Source: Branchinecta lynchi
Lineage: Eukaryota; Arthropoda; Branchiopoda; Anostraca; Branchinectidae
DNA: 64,000 bases
Direction of reading: 5' to 3'
Assembly (NCBI GenBank): GCA_023053575.1
Contig: JAKZAP010000001.1
Span: 28,538,533 to 28,602,532 of the forward strand
The number at the start of each line of letters is the position of its first letter. The stretch's first letter is position 1. The notes below the pieces were generated by a model, which was not told the origin of the DNA, did no database searches, and saw only the letters and a program-made list of their open reading frames with translations. Position numbers and translations under genes: made by a program. This document shows, in pieces, positions 54,786 to 64,000 of this stretch.

Positions 54786-55985
54786 AATTCCTCCTTCGCG
54801 TTTCAGCTCGCCAGAACCCTCCTAGCCCAACCTTCACATTTCTGTCCAGATGCACCATGTCGCTTAGCTCGTAACTAGTCACACAGTGGTTATCACCATC
54901 ATCAACGTTTGACTAAAACTGTAGGCTACTAGGATATGTGTTTAATATTATAGTATTTAAAAGGGCGAACCTCCCTGATGATTTGAGTTTGCCCTACCCT
55001 TCAGTTTCAGGAGTGAAAGCTTCTCTTTCTTGAGCATCTCTTTTACTATCTTTGTGTGATTGATGCTGCAAACGAGGAGAGGAGGACAATCATAAGGTAA
55101 TCCGCTTGGAGCGCTGAAGTGGATACGGGCCAATTGACCGAAGGGAGTGGGTTTTGGAAAGATGGTAAAGCTGGGGAACAAAGTTGTCCTTCTGATGTTT
55201 GCACTTCGTGTTCCAGGCAAACGATGAATGATAGCTTTATTATTATAGAAACAGATTTTCATGTCATCTGAACAAGACAGAGAAAATAAGAAGAACAGAA
55301 GCTACAACCGAATAAAAAATATTTGTCTTGTAACTACGCAGTCATCAATATTGATCACTTTGTCAACTTTTTTCAGTTGGCTATTTTCGACAGTTAGTTC
55401 AGCTTCACAATATTAGATAATCGGCCAGAGAGAAGACGGCATTGTTCTTAAGCATTTGCTTTTATAGCAATGCGAAAATAAGGGACAGCAATCGTCGACC
55501 ACAGCAGCTGTCTGCCTACAATATTTTTTTCTTCTTCGGTATCCCGAATTTCTCCATTTTGCAGGACGACCCGAAACCACCCACTGAGGCCATCAAAACC
55601 TCATAAATTCCCCCAAAAATTCGGAAGTAAATCTCTTTTTGACTGGGTTGCTCGAATTTTGTCGTGAACATCTGCCACGGACAGGTGGTCAAAGGTCTGG
55701 CTAAAGGAGCGTGTCATTGATTGCAATTTTTCTGCTCAGATAATTAGGTGCGAACAGAGAACTCCCGGCTTCACTGTATTTAGTTCGTGATTGTACATGA
55801 CAGGATTTCACAGTTTGCACCAACAAAACTCTAACATCAAAACTAAATTTAGGATCACTTTAGAACCACAAACTAGTAGATAAAGAAGAAAACATGCCTG
55901 CTATCAAAGAGTTTGTCGACAGTACTAATCAGATACTATTTTAAAAATAAAGTTATTTAGCCCTTCTGCTTCAGAGCAACTCCTC
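54786..55985. other. No gene recognised
   Basis: Contains ORFs up to ~100 codons without features (for example complement 54957-55262). No splice-bounded exon recognised. Confidence 0.35.
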
Positions 55986-55989
55986 TCTG

Positions 55990-56480
55990 TATGTCGTGAT
56001 ACCAGCAACATTTTCCTTCCGGGCAAGAGACATAAACACTTAAAGTTTAACTGAAAGGGCTTAGATAGGACTATCTAGTTACCCATCACTTATTCACTTA
56101 TAGAAGCTTGGAAACCCGGCGAAAATGCGTTACTTCGTTGCCCCGCTTTTCACGAATAATCGATTTTCAAATAGTGGAGTTTCCTTGTCTGATTTGTATG
56201 CTCCGTGCGCTTGTATCTGTGTTGTATGCTCGAAGAAAAGATTTACTGAAAATAAGTGTTCACGCAGTGAGCTTCCTTCCGTAAGCTGATCACTGTCCAC
56301 TGAAACACCGCGTATGTATTGAGCTTCAAGTTTTCTGCTTCATAGTAGAAACGTTGAGAGGACGACCGTAGCTATTTTAAACGTCATTCTAGAGCAAAAA
56401 GTGAAAACAAAAAAAAAATCCCCTAGCACAATCCCAAAAATGCAGTGTATTCAGTTAAAAAATAAATTAGCTTTCCAGTT
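55990..56480 (+). repeat. Dispersed repeat shared with 20740-21130
   Basis: aacgaataatcgatttt-type, aataagtgttcacgcagtga and gtgtattcagttaaa blocks in the same order. Confidence 0.6.
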
Positions 56481-56499
56481 AAACTTTAAAAAGCAGTGA

Positions 56500-57200
56500 A
56501 TACATTCACTTTCTGCGGACTACATTCGCAAGCGGCTAACCCTTTTCTCGCCACTTCGATGCGAAGACAAGACAGACCTCTGCGAATCAGCATATCTTAT
56601 CTTCTTCCACTCTTTGAGTTCCTTGCGAGTCAACCGACGGGATGCAACAGAAAAAAAACAACAATCACTAGTCGTAGTCCGTAATAAATTATATATTTCT
56701 CGGTGAAGCTGGTATTGTCACGCTTATCTTACTTTTACATGAGCCGGTTTATAGCGCAAGGAACAACAAAATACCAACGCAGTAAAGGTGGTGTAGAGAT
56801 GTTGGTCCACCCTTCCTACAATAGCAACTATATTAGTAACCATTTTCGTTCCAACCTCGTGAATAGTTACTACGCTGACCATTCCGACCTTCTCGAAATT
56901 TAAGTAATAGTAGCTATGTTTACCACGCTGGGGAGCGTGTTGGCGCTATAATTGCTGAAAGTAGAAAAATGGCGCGATATTTTGCCGGGGTAGAAAATGC
57001 ATTCCAGCCTTGACTCCCAGAAGCCGTGACGTCATGTAGCTCCTACGGCAAGTGGGGTGGAACCCGGCCAGGATATCCAGCCAATACAGTTCATCCTTTG
57101 GAATATGCGTCACGGAGACGACAAGGACTACGACCCATCTCTTGACTATAAGAGAAAAAGGGGAGGAATTATTCGGTATCTATACCAAGTCGCATATTCG
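56500..57200 (+). repeat. Composite repeat, copy 2
   Basis: The counterpart of 50730-51560, with the GTTCCACC-type element at 56806-57062. Confidence 0.7.
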
Positions 57201-59094
57201 CCCCACGCCTTCAGAGTCCACAAACACTTAAAAAGCCACGCGCACATTCACTTTCTTCGGGCTGCACTCGCAAGCGGCCAACCCCTTTACTCGCTAGTTG
57301 GACAGTTCGGCGAAACCGTGGCTCTTAATTTCGTTTAGCATGATGAATCATCATTGAATAATCAGCAATGTACTATCTGTTGTGTTTTAAATGTCAGTGT
57401 ATTGTTCGTCCTTGTGAATAATTTTCAATATCTCCGAATGGGGGTAAATAAAAGGGGTGAGGGCAATTCACAAGGGAAGGTAGGTTTTTGCCAGACTGAA
57501 GCTGAAGATTGGACTAGGACTAGGTTTTGCAGAATTTGACACGACTTTTAGAACATCCAGGTTTGTTTTGTGTCCGTGTTAACCGGCGCTCTGTCAGCTT
57601 GCGTTTTGTTTATCTGAGTTTTGTTTCGTCTTTGAAGGTTTTTCATCCGAGTTATCAACTTTAGATAAAACTAGGAAATGGCACGTCCGAATTATCGAAA
57701 TGACGAACGTGATTTCCATGTCAAGTGCTGTTGAGTATCATGTTGATTCTTCCGTGTTTCCGGGAAATGAGTCGGATTGACCTATCAGCGACTACCTCCC
57801 AAGTTTCATTTTCGCTGCTAATCTACTCCACTCTAATGATTGGTGACACGAAGAGCTGTAGGTAAACCATCGAAAAGAGTATCGTTGTGGTTGTTCATTC
57901 AATGGGACGACAGATCGAGGGGCTGTTCATTCCCAAAATGGGTGTATGACCATCGCCCAGCCGGTGGCCATGGTGCATAAGAAAATGGAACAATCCGTAT
58001 GAACAATTATTGCAAACAAAACCCTAACTTTTTCTGCAAAATCATATCACCAGGCCAACCTTACTCGCAAACCACAAATATCCATTTTAACACTTCAGAA
58101 ATTGTCCGTCGTTCTCGTCGGTTCACTAGGTTTGTTAGTGTTCACTGACCCGAACGTACACACCCTTTTCTCTCACCGATTTTTAAGCAGATTTTATTTT
58201 TATTTTTAAAGGAAGTAACCCTACCAAGTATTTTGCTTCTTTCTTTTTTTTATAGCCTATATATATTTTTCGTTTTCTTTATTATTGTTTTGAGATCCTC
58301 TTCGAGTGTGTCCAACAGTAGGTTAACTTTGCGAATAGCGCCACTAGATACGATCCCTGTCGTCGTACCAAGTCCTAGTTTAAACTGGGATCTTCAAATC
58401 TAGACACTGAGAACATGAAATCCGAAGTACGAGGCATAAATAAATTTATTTCGTCAGCCTTACTGCATATCGCAACTACAAACGAACTAAACTGAAGAGG
58501 GGTAAATAAGCTAAAAATCACATCAGTTTTTACAAACAATCTAAATAGTGAGCAAACAAGAAAAAATAATATCTAAACAGTTTAAACTAAATAATACACA
58601 CGGTGTTACCATGATGCAAAATCCGTGATTCCCATTCAAACAACCCCTATAAGTTAAAATTTTGCGGATATTGGGGCAGACACGGCGGGGAGGGGTGTCT
58701 TACCGGAAAATGTCATTGCAGCATAATGAAGCTAATTGATGCAGTGGAAATGTCAAGTCCAGTCAATTCCGGTCGCATGTACATTATTCAGCATAAAACA
58801 TAAAACATGACAAAGTGCTAGGTAAAATTATATCTGAAAATAAATTATTGACAGATTTATGCACTGTAGTATTTAACTGTATTTTTCTCTATGCCTTGTT
58901 TTCTGCATGATGGTGATTCCGAATCGCCCCACTAGATGATCCTACGGTAGACTTGCATGGTGTGAGAGGCATTAAATAGACGAGATGACTTGCAAACGCT
59001 AGAATGCTTCCAATTTGTAAGATGTCAAGTTGAGGTTTATTATTTTGTCGTCACTTCTTGTTCAGAAAATACCGCCTGTGTCATTGGGCATTTT
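57201..59094. other. No gene recognised
   Basis: Possible retrotransposon tail at 58435-58470 (ggcataaataaatttatttc). No exon with the expected ZMIZ N-terminal sequence was found. Confidence 0.35.
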
Positions 59095-59330
59095 GCGAGA
59101 ACCCATCAGTTTGTCTACCCGTCAGTGCGCCTAAAAATCCGACACATTCGCCCAGTTTTTCCAACAGTTCGCCCAATTTTTTCTACACTTCGTCTACTCG
59201 TCTCTTGACACACCAGATTCCTATGTTTTCTACCCTCAGTTCGCAAACTGTCAGTTGCCTCACCCGTCAGTTCGCCGACACCGCCAGTTCCAAATGAACA
59301 AACTGGCGGGTGTGCGAACTTATTGGTAGG
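59095..59330. repeat. Degenerate minisatellite (cagttcgcc/cagtttgtc units)
   Basis: About ten imperfect copies of a 15-20-base unit: cagtttgtctacccgtcagt, ttcgcccagtttttccaaca, gttcgcccaattttttctac, cagttcgcaaactgtcag. Confidence 0.6.
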
Positions 59331-59538
59331 CTAGGCGCAGTGACGGTGACCCAGTCTCGTCATTCTGGTCCAACCCGGCGTTTTGCATTGTGAAACCCTT
59401 GTTTGACAAGTCGACAGCTACTACCGGCTTTTTAGCAGGTACCCTAAGTGGTTACCAAATGGTCATATCTTTTTGGTGTGTGGGATTTGGACCGTACCAT
59501 AAAGATGGTCTTGTTCTCAGTGTAGTTGCGGTTTGCAG

Positions 59539-59607
59539 AGATTTATTGCTGCTAGCCACTCATCGCAGCCCGAGGGGGGACCGGGCACTTGAGCGGAAGA
59601 TCGGCAG
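59539..59607 (+). CDS. ZMIZ: Possible upstream exon of the ZMIZ-type gene
   Basis: The acceptor gcggtttgcag precedes 59539 and the donor GGCAG|GTAAAT follows 59607. One base, 22 codons and two bases read DLLLLATHRSPRGDRALERK then IG. The phase 2 end is exactly what the exon at 62101 requires (junction codon AGT, Ser). LLLL followed by a basic segment resembles the RLLLLRH end of the ZMIZ N-terminal domain, which directly precedes the region containing SVVTTVWG in relatives. The match is short, so this call rests mainly on splice sites, phase and position. The preceding N-terminal exons were not found. Confidence 0.38.
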
Positions 59608-60443
59608 GTAAATTCTGGATCCAAACCTGGACTTGCTAATCCTCCTAAATGTTCTGCTTTTGCTTCATACGATTCATCCTGTGTTAAGGCTAACCGCAAA
59701 GACAACACAAGGTTTCAGGCGTGAAATTCTTGAGCTAGTCTATATAGCAACAAATTCAAGCAAGGAAGAACGTAAAAATTAAATAAGTAAATTAAAAGCT
59801 TTCGCGACGTTTAACTGTACGTAAATTTGTATCCCAACCCACGAATATCCCATTTCTTGTCAAGCATAGGATATTGGGGGGGGGGGAGAGGAGGATTGCC
59901 GAGTAGCAACTAGACCAAGAGTTCTTCGAATTGTAATTCCGAAAAATTGTGTGTCCACTGTTGTCCCAAATGTTTGTTCAAATCTTCAGTGTAAAGTTTT
60001 ACGTGAGTCACGTGCACAATTGTTGCTGAAAACCCCCGTCTGACATAATTCAACATCTTTGTTTCCACATATTTTTATGCTAATACTTGAAAGTAGAAAA
60101 TAAATGTTTTTTGTTTCATGGAAGAAAAACTCAGTAGCCTAGTAAAAGTGTATAAAGGAACAATAAAAACATAATTCAGCAATCCTGTATATTTAGCGAT
60201 ACTGGAAAAGCAGTGAGAACCAACAAAAATACGAGAGATTGAAATAATTGTTTACAGGTACAAATTATCGATATCTCAATCCGGAAAAATTAATACAGGT
60301 TGTAGGTTATGGCGTAAAATGACGCATTACGTAAAATCCGAGTGTATTTTAAAATCCAAGCGTATTTTACGGATTCAGATACAAAACGGACCGATTTCTG
60401 AAATGAAATAGGCCGTATTGATAGAAATGTGTTCAAGCCCATA

Positions 60444-61893
60444 CAGGGGCGGTCCGAAGGGCTTGGGCATGGGGGGGGGGGGGGTGAGGACTTCAAAATA
60501 TACGACTTGCCAAAAACACAGTACCAGCAGGCTCAAGAAATATTAACGTTATAAATTCGAAAACGGTACGGATAATGCCATTGTAGTACTAAATAATACA
60601 GAAATAAGTAACAGGAATTAGACGATGCCGTTCATATCAAATTTCGCTGGACCTCGCCTCGGTATCAGCTTCTGACATATCTACTCAAGACAAATGAAAG
60701 TGAGCGCCGCATGCGAAATTTTTTCCATCAGAGCATAATTCAACTACGGTAAATGTCAAATCTCAAGCTTAAAACTGCACATAAATGATGTACACTTCAG
60801 CTAAATAGAAATAGGATAGGACTACGAAAGAGCTGCAGCCAAAATTTGCTAAATCGGCCTTTATTTGGCAATATTCGACTATTTCCCACACAAACTCTTG
60901 CTTTTAACGTGACACAGCTCCCAAGCAGCAGTTTTTACCGTATGTAGCTAAGACAGATTTAAATTCAGCGCCACAGGTGATTTTTTTGTTATCCGACATT
61001 TTTCTGGAATTTCTAACCTTTCAGGCTGCTGAAATCTTAGGCCTAACAACTCACCTAAATTACGGGCCATTCAATCATATAGCGAGTAGGCGACTATGAA
61101 AGACGGCACAGGTAAAGTTTTGCGAAACATTTTAAAGGCTGCCTACTATATCCCATACATGTCCGTGCCCCGATAACTCGCAAACGGAGTGGGATATTTT
61201 CCCGGAAGTAAGTACGTGGTAGTGCTTCCACTTTGAATTTAGACTACAAAAATAATAGTACAATCATCAGGCGGTTGTGCCCTGTTTCTTTTTAAGATAA
61301 GGAGATTTTGCAAAAAAAACAGGTAGGATAATGTTGAAACTTCGCACCGCAGGCGAAAATTTCGAAAATCAGCTTGTTTTCAGCGAGACAGAGTGAAAAT
61401 TACAACTTGGTAAAGGCATTTATGTCACTCTGACAAGTTTGAAACATGCGATTGTCATTGTAACAAGCTCAAAACGCACGATATGCTTATATTTAATGAA
61501 AACATATTACTATACAGTACGAATATACATACTATACAATGTCTGCCTTTATCTGGCAAGGTCAAAACTATGACCGTCTCTAATTTACGACTAGAAAATC
61601 CCTTCGTAAAGTGCGACAAGAAACGTGTCTTTTCAGGCGAATTTCGCGGCTTATGCTATTCTGGCTAGCTCAAACATACGACATACGATTCTGGAAAACT
61701 CAAAACGCACATTTGTGAATCTGAAAACATACGAATAGAAATTTCTTCGTAGCCATACGACTAAAAAATGTGATTTTTGCTGCCTATATGTTATTCTGAA
61801 AAGCTTAAAGCATATGACCGTCATACAGACAAGCCCGAAACATAAGACTGAGAGTAGATTCTCTGGAGCCCCCCCCCCCTCGAACCGCCCCTG
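60444..61893. mobile_element. Non-autonomous hAT element, 1450 bp
   Basis: The ends CAGGGGCGGTCCGAAGGG and TCGAACCGCCCCTG, with a perfect 8-bp target duplication AGCCCATA (60436-60443, 61894-61901). G- and C-runs lie just inside both ends (60471-60483, 61869-61879). The right third has degenerate repeats of a ctcaaaacgcacgatatgct-type unit. There is no transposase frame. The target lies inside an older palindrome (taaaatccgagtgtatttta / taaaatacgctcggatttta). Confidence 0.88.
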
Positions 61894-62100
61894 AGCCCAT
61901 ATACGTGGGTAAAATACGCTCGGATTTTACGCTGTGTGTATGTATAACGATCATCAGAGGGAGTACTATGGAATAGTGCGTAGAAAGAACTTCTCAGTGA
62001 AACGTTTTTACGAAAACAGAAAAAATAATATTGTCAGGTGAGACAGGATTCTGTTCTGCTCTCAGGATTCAGCGAGAACTATACCAGTTTTTATTTACAG

Positions 62101-62277
62101 TGATTGGACTGGAGGCGGTGCTCAACAGCTCTCGGTCGTCACAACAGTTTGGGGTCCAACAAACCAGTCGGCGCCCCATCAATCAGGACCAGGAAATCAG
62201 GGATCTTACCAGGGGCACAATAAAAATTACGTCGGTCCGGGAACTCCTGGGAATTTTCGACAGGGAACTACTTCGAA
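62101..62277 (+). CDS. ZMIZ: ZMIZ/tonalli-type gene, exon with SVVTTVWG motif
   Basis: The acceptor tttttatttacag precedes 62101 and the donor GAA|GTGAGT follows 62277. One base, 58 codons and two bases encode DWTGGGAQQLSVVTTVWG, then a Gln/Asn/Gly/Pro-rich stretch ending PGTPGNFRQGTTS. The LSVVTTVWG block is a hallmark of ZMIZ1/ZMIZ2 and Drosophila tonalli, nuclear PIAS-like SUMO E3 ligases and transcriptional co-regulators. In these it follows the N-terminal TPR-like domain and precedes the Ala-rich region. The phase 2 end joins T of the exon at 63412 as Asn. The MIZ-type zinc finger would lie downstream of the window. Confidence 0.85.
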
Positions 62278-62574
62278 GTGAGTATAAGGCTTGATTGCTA
62301 TTGAGCGAGAAGTAAATTTTCCACATACTTCTCCCCGGTCCGTTAAAGAACCTGTCCTAGTTGCAACGTCCCATCTCAGCTTCCCTGCACATCACGTCTC
62401 GTCCCTTCTTCTATAGCGAACTTTAGTGTTTTGTGTTCTTTTCCATTGATTGTAAATAAATTACTGATTCACTCTACGCCCGTGATCGTTGCATCGATTG
62501 TAATTTCTGATGTTCCGAATCCCAGTATCATTTTGAACCACTCACCACATCGATTTTGTGCATCTGCCATGTCA

Positions 62575-62985
62575 GGCCTTTTTAAAGCGGATCAGGCTCC
62601 CGCTTGTTGCTTTCAAGAAGCTCATTGGACAGCAAGACCAGTAATGCAATTTTCTCCGTGTTGCTCGTCACTCGCACCTTAAAGGACCCGTCGTACCTAT
62701 GATACCAATGCAAAGTAATTACATAACTGCATTCGTCACTCGTCACTCGCACCTTAAAGGACCCGTCGTACCTATGATACCAATGTAAACTAATTACGTA
62801 ACTGTATTTGGCCTTTTTGAAGCGGATCAGGCTCCCGCTTGTTGCTTTTGAGAAGCTCATTGGACAGCTAGACCAGTTATGCAGTTTCTTCCCTGTTTCT
62901 CGTCACTCGCACCTCAAAGGACCCGTCGTACCTTTAATACCAATACAATCTACTTACGTAACTGCATTCGTTAGTTCTTAAGCCC
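62575..62985 (+). repeat. Nested tandem duplication in a ZMIZ-type intron
   Basis: ggcctttttaaagcggatca at 62575 and ggcctttttgaagcggatca at 62811 start units 236 bp apart. Within the first, cgtcactcgcaccttaaagg occurs at 62668 and again at 62743 (75-bp period). Confidence 0.82.
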
Positions 62986-63411
62986 CGGAGAACCGAATTT
63001 CATATGTTACATTCTGTATAGGCTAACCACACCTCACTAATCTTTTTACTCGCTAATTTTCACTAGCTTCTGTGCGCAATATGCTCCGCACGAGTGTTCG
63101 CATATCATTCTATTGATGCGTAAAACCGGTTTCTCCCAATCTTCGAAGTTTTTGCTAGAAGTCAATGGGTCTGGGAAAAGGCGTAAAACAGACAAAGCCG
63201 TGGATAATTTGTCAAAAGCAGAGCTTAGTTTTAGATTATTCAGATAGTTGTTATTGTTGAAACATAAACAGAAAATAGTACAAGATGTGCTTTAAATATC
63301 GACTCCCCATAAATATGTTTTCCCAATAAATTCCTCCCGTGAACTCCCCCTTGATGGTTCGCATATAAATGAAAATGATATTATACATATTTATTTGGGT
63401 TTTACTTTTAG

Positions 63412-63559
63412 TCACTATAGTGGCAACGGGGGACAGGAAGGACCGTACGGCCCCTCTTCACTCAGCACAGCTGCTATGGTAGCTGCGGCAGCAACTGCAA
63501 CTGCTACTGCTAGCGTTGTCGCCCTCCAAGAAAGGCAGGACATGGGGCAGTTTGGTCAG
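63412..63559 (+). CDS. ZMIZ: ZMIZ/tonalli-type gene, alanine-rich exon
   Basis: The acceptor gttttacttttag precedes 63412 and the donor CAG|GTGAGA follows 63559. After the junction Asn, 49 codons encode HYSGNGGQEGPYGPSS, then an Ala/Thr run (MVAAAATATATA) leading into SVVALQERQDMGQFGQ. Human ZMIZ1 has the same order: an AAAATATATA-type run followed by VAALQE and a QYG segment. This is good positional evidence for orthology. The exon ends in phase 0. Only intron sequence and repeats follow before the window ends. Confidence 0.87.
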
Positions 63560-64000
63560 GTGAGATTGTTTATTATTACCAAAAACAAATAATCTCGAGA
63601 ACCTCCCTCTCCCTATCTCTGTAATACGACTATGCGGAGGCGAATACAGTATCAATACCCCACCCGATGCAGACGAGCGGAGGATAGGAGCTACGCGGAA
63701 CATCCAAGTCGTTACCTCTACAAACAGCTATATCGCATATTCGCAGTAGAGCCCCGCAGACGAAATTTCCTTAAGTCGTCCTTCACAGCTGATTGGTTGT
63801 CTATCATAGTGACGTCATCTTACACTCGCTCTCTCCACACTTGCAGTCATCCTACAGTGGATATCAACTCAAAACCCACAGCAAGTACTTCTATCTCCGC
63901 TCAGTTTTGTCGGGCATATAGAGTCGCTGCATGGGACCAAAGGCGGAGGTTCTGTTGGATTATTTGTTCTTGACTTGAGTTGTGATGATTTGTGGATACG
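63560..64000 (+). other. Intron of the ZMIZ-type gene with a repeat fragment
   Basis: cagctgattggttgtctatcatagtgacgtc (63787-63817) also occurs near 32625-32655 and in complement near 33525-33550, so part of this intron belongs to the same mobile family as the palindrome. No further exon is certain. Confidence 0.5.

Noticed and set aside
54957..55262. 101-codon minus-strand ORF
   Set aside because: No motif, no exon boundaries, and no similarity recognised.
62031..62294. 87-codon ORF beginning MSGETGFCSALRIQ
   Set aside because: Wrong frame over the ZMIZ-type exon 62101-62277; the spliced frame explains the conservation signature.
63841..63900. Possible next ZMIZ-type exon reading SSYSGYQ after ccacacttgcag
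   Set aside because: Phase 0 fits and the sequence is Ser/Tyr/Gln-rich, but there is no good donor before the stop and the acceptor lies beside a dispersed repeat; evidence too weak.

Overview
The window looks like nuclear DNA of an invertebrate animal. Two genes can be recognised and both are split by long introns with GT/AG boundaries. Everything else is a dense, nested mixture of transposable elements. There are no long uninterrupted ORFs, no operons and no bacterial signals. Abundant hAT, Tc1/mariner and PIF/Harbinger-type MITEs, 3' ends of LINEs, a tyrosine-recombinase relic and hammerhead-ribozyme retroelements fit an aquatic invertebrate, perhaps an arthropod or crustacean, but the sequence does not settle the species.

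Positions 1-21,300 (minus strand) hold the 5' part of a secreted esterase of the poly(3-hydroxybutyrate)-depolymerase-like family. Four coding exons (21225-21300, 15540-15662, 4148-4342, 452-543) join in frame to give a signal peptide, the nucleophile motif GISSG, a PYYCAQG motif, an acid motif GTED and a histidine motif NHGF. The 3' end lies beyond base 1. Its introns (about 5.6, 11.2 and 3.6 kb) are filled with transposons. A second possible signal-peptide exon sits just upstream at 21625-21713.

Positions 21.7-59 kb contain no exon I can recognise. The region is layered mobile elements: three copies of an element carrying arrays of a ~137-bp repeat (24.5, 37.3 and 49.5 kb); a ~6.5-kb imperfect palindrome (29.6-36.1 kb) broken by a 100-N assembly gap near its centre; and within that palindrome a mariner-like element interrupted by a hAT MITE and followed by a hammerhead retroelement. 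Because the arms differ in which insertions they carry, target-site duplications and empty sites can be read directly. A CpG-rich stretch at 43.16-43.79 kb could be a promoter.

Positions 59.5-64 kb (plus strand) hold exons of a ZMIZ/tonalli-type gene, a PIAS-like SUMO-ligase transcriptional co-regulator. Two exons are convincing (62101-62277 and 63412-63559) and one upstream exon is possible (59539-59607). The MIZ-finger exons would lie downstream of the window; the conserved N-terminal exons were not found.

The most interesting feature is a family of short retroelements at 15.05, 31.66, 46.61 and 53.83 kb, with relics at 38.8 and 52.0 kb. Most full copies carry type I hammerhead ribozymes with a one-base-pair stem III and an internal loop in stem I, often as inverted or tandem pairs. 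Four insertions are bounded by perfect 12-15-bp target-site duplications.
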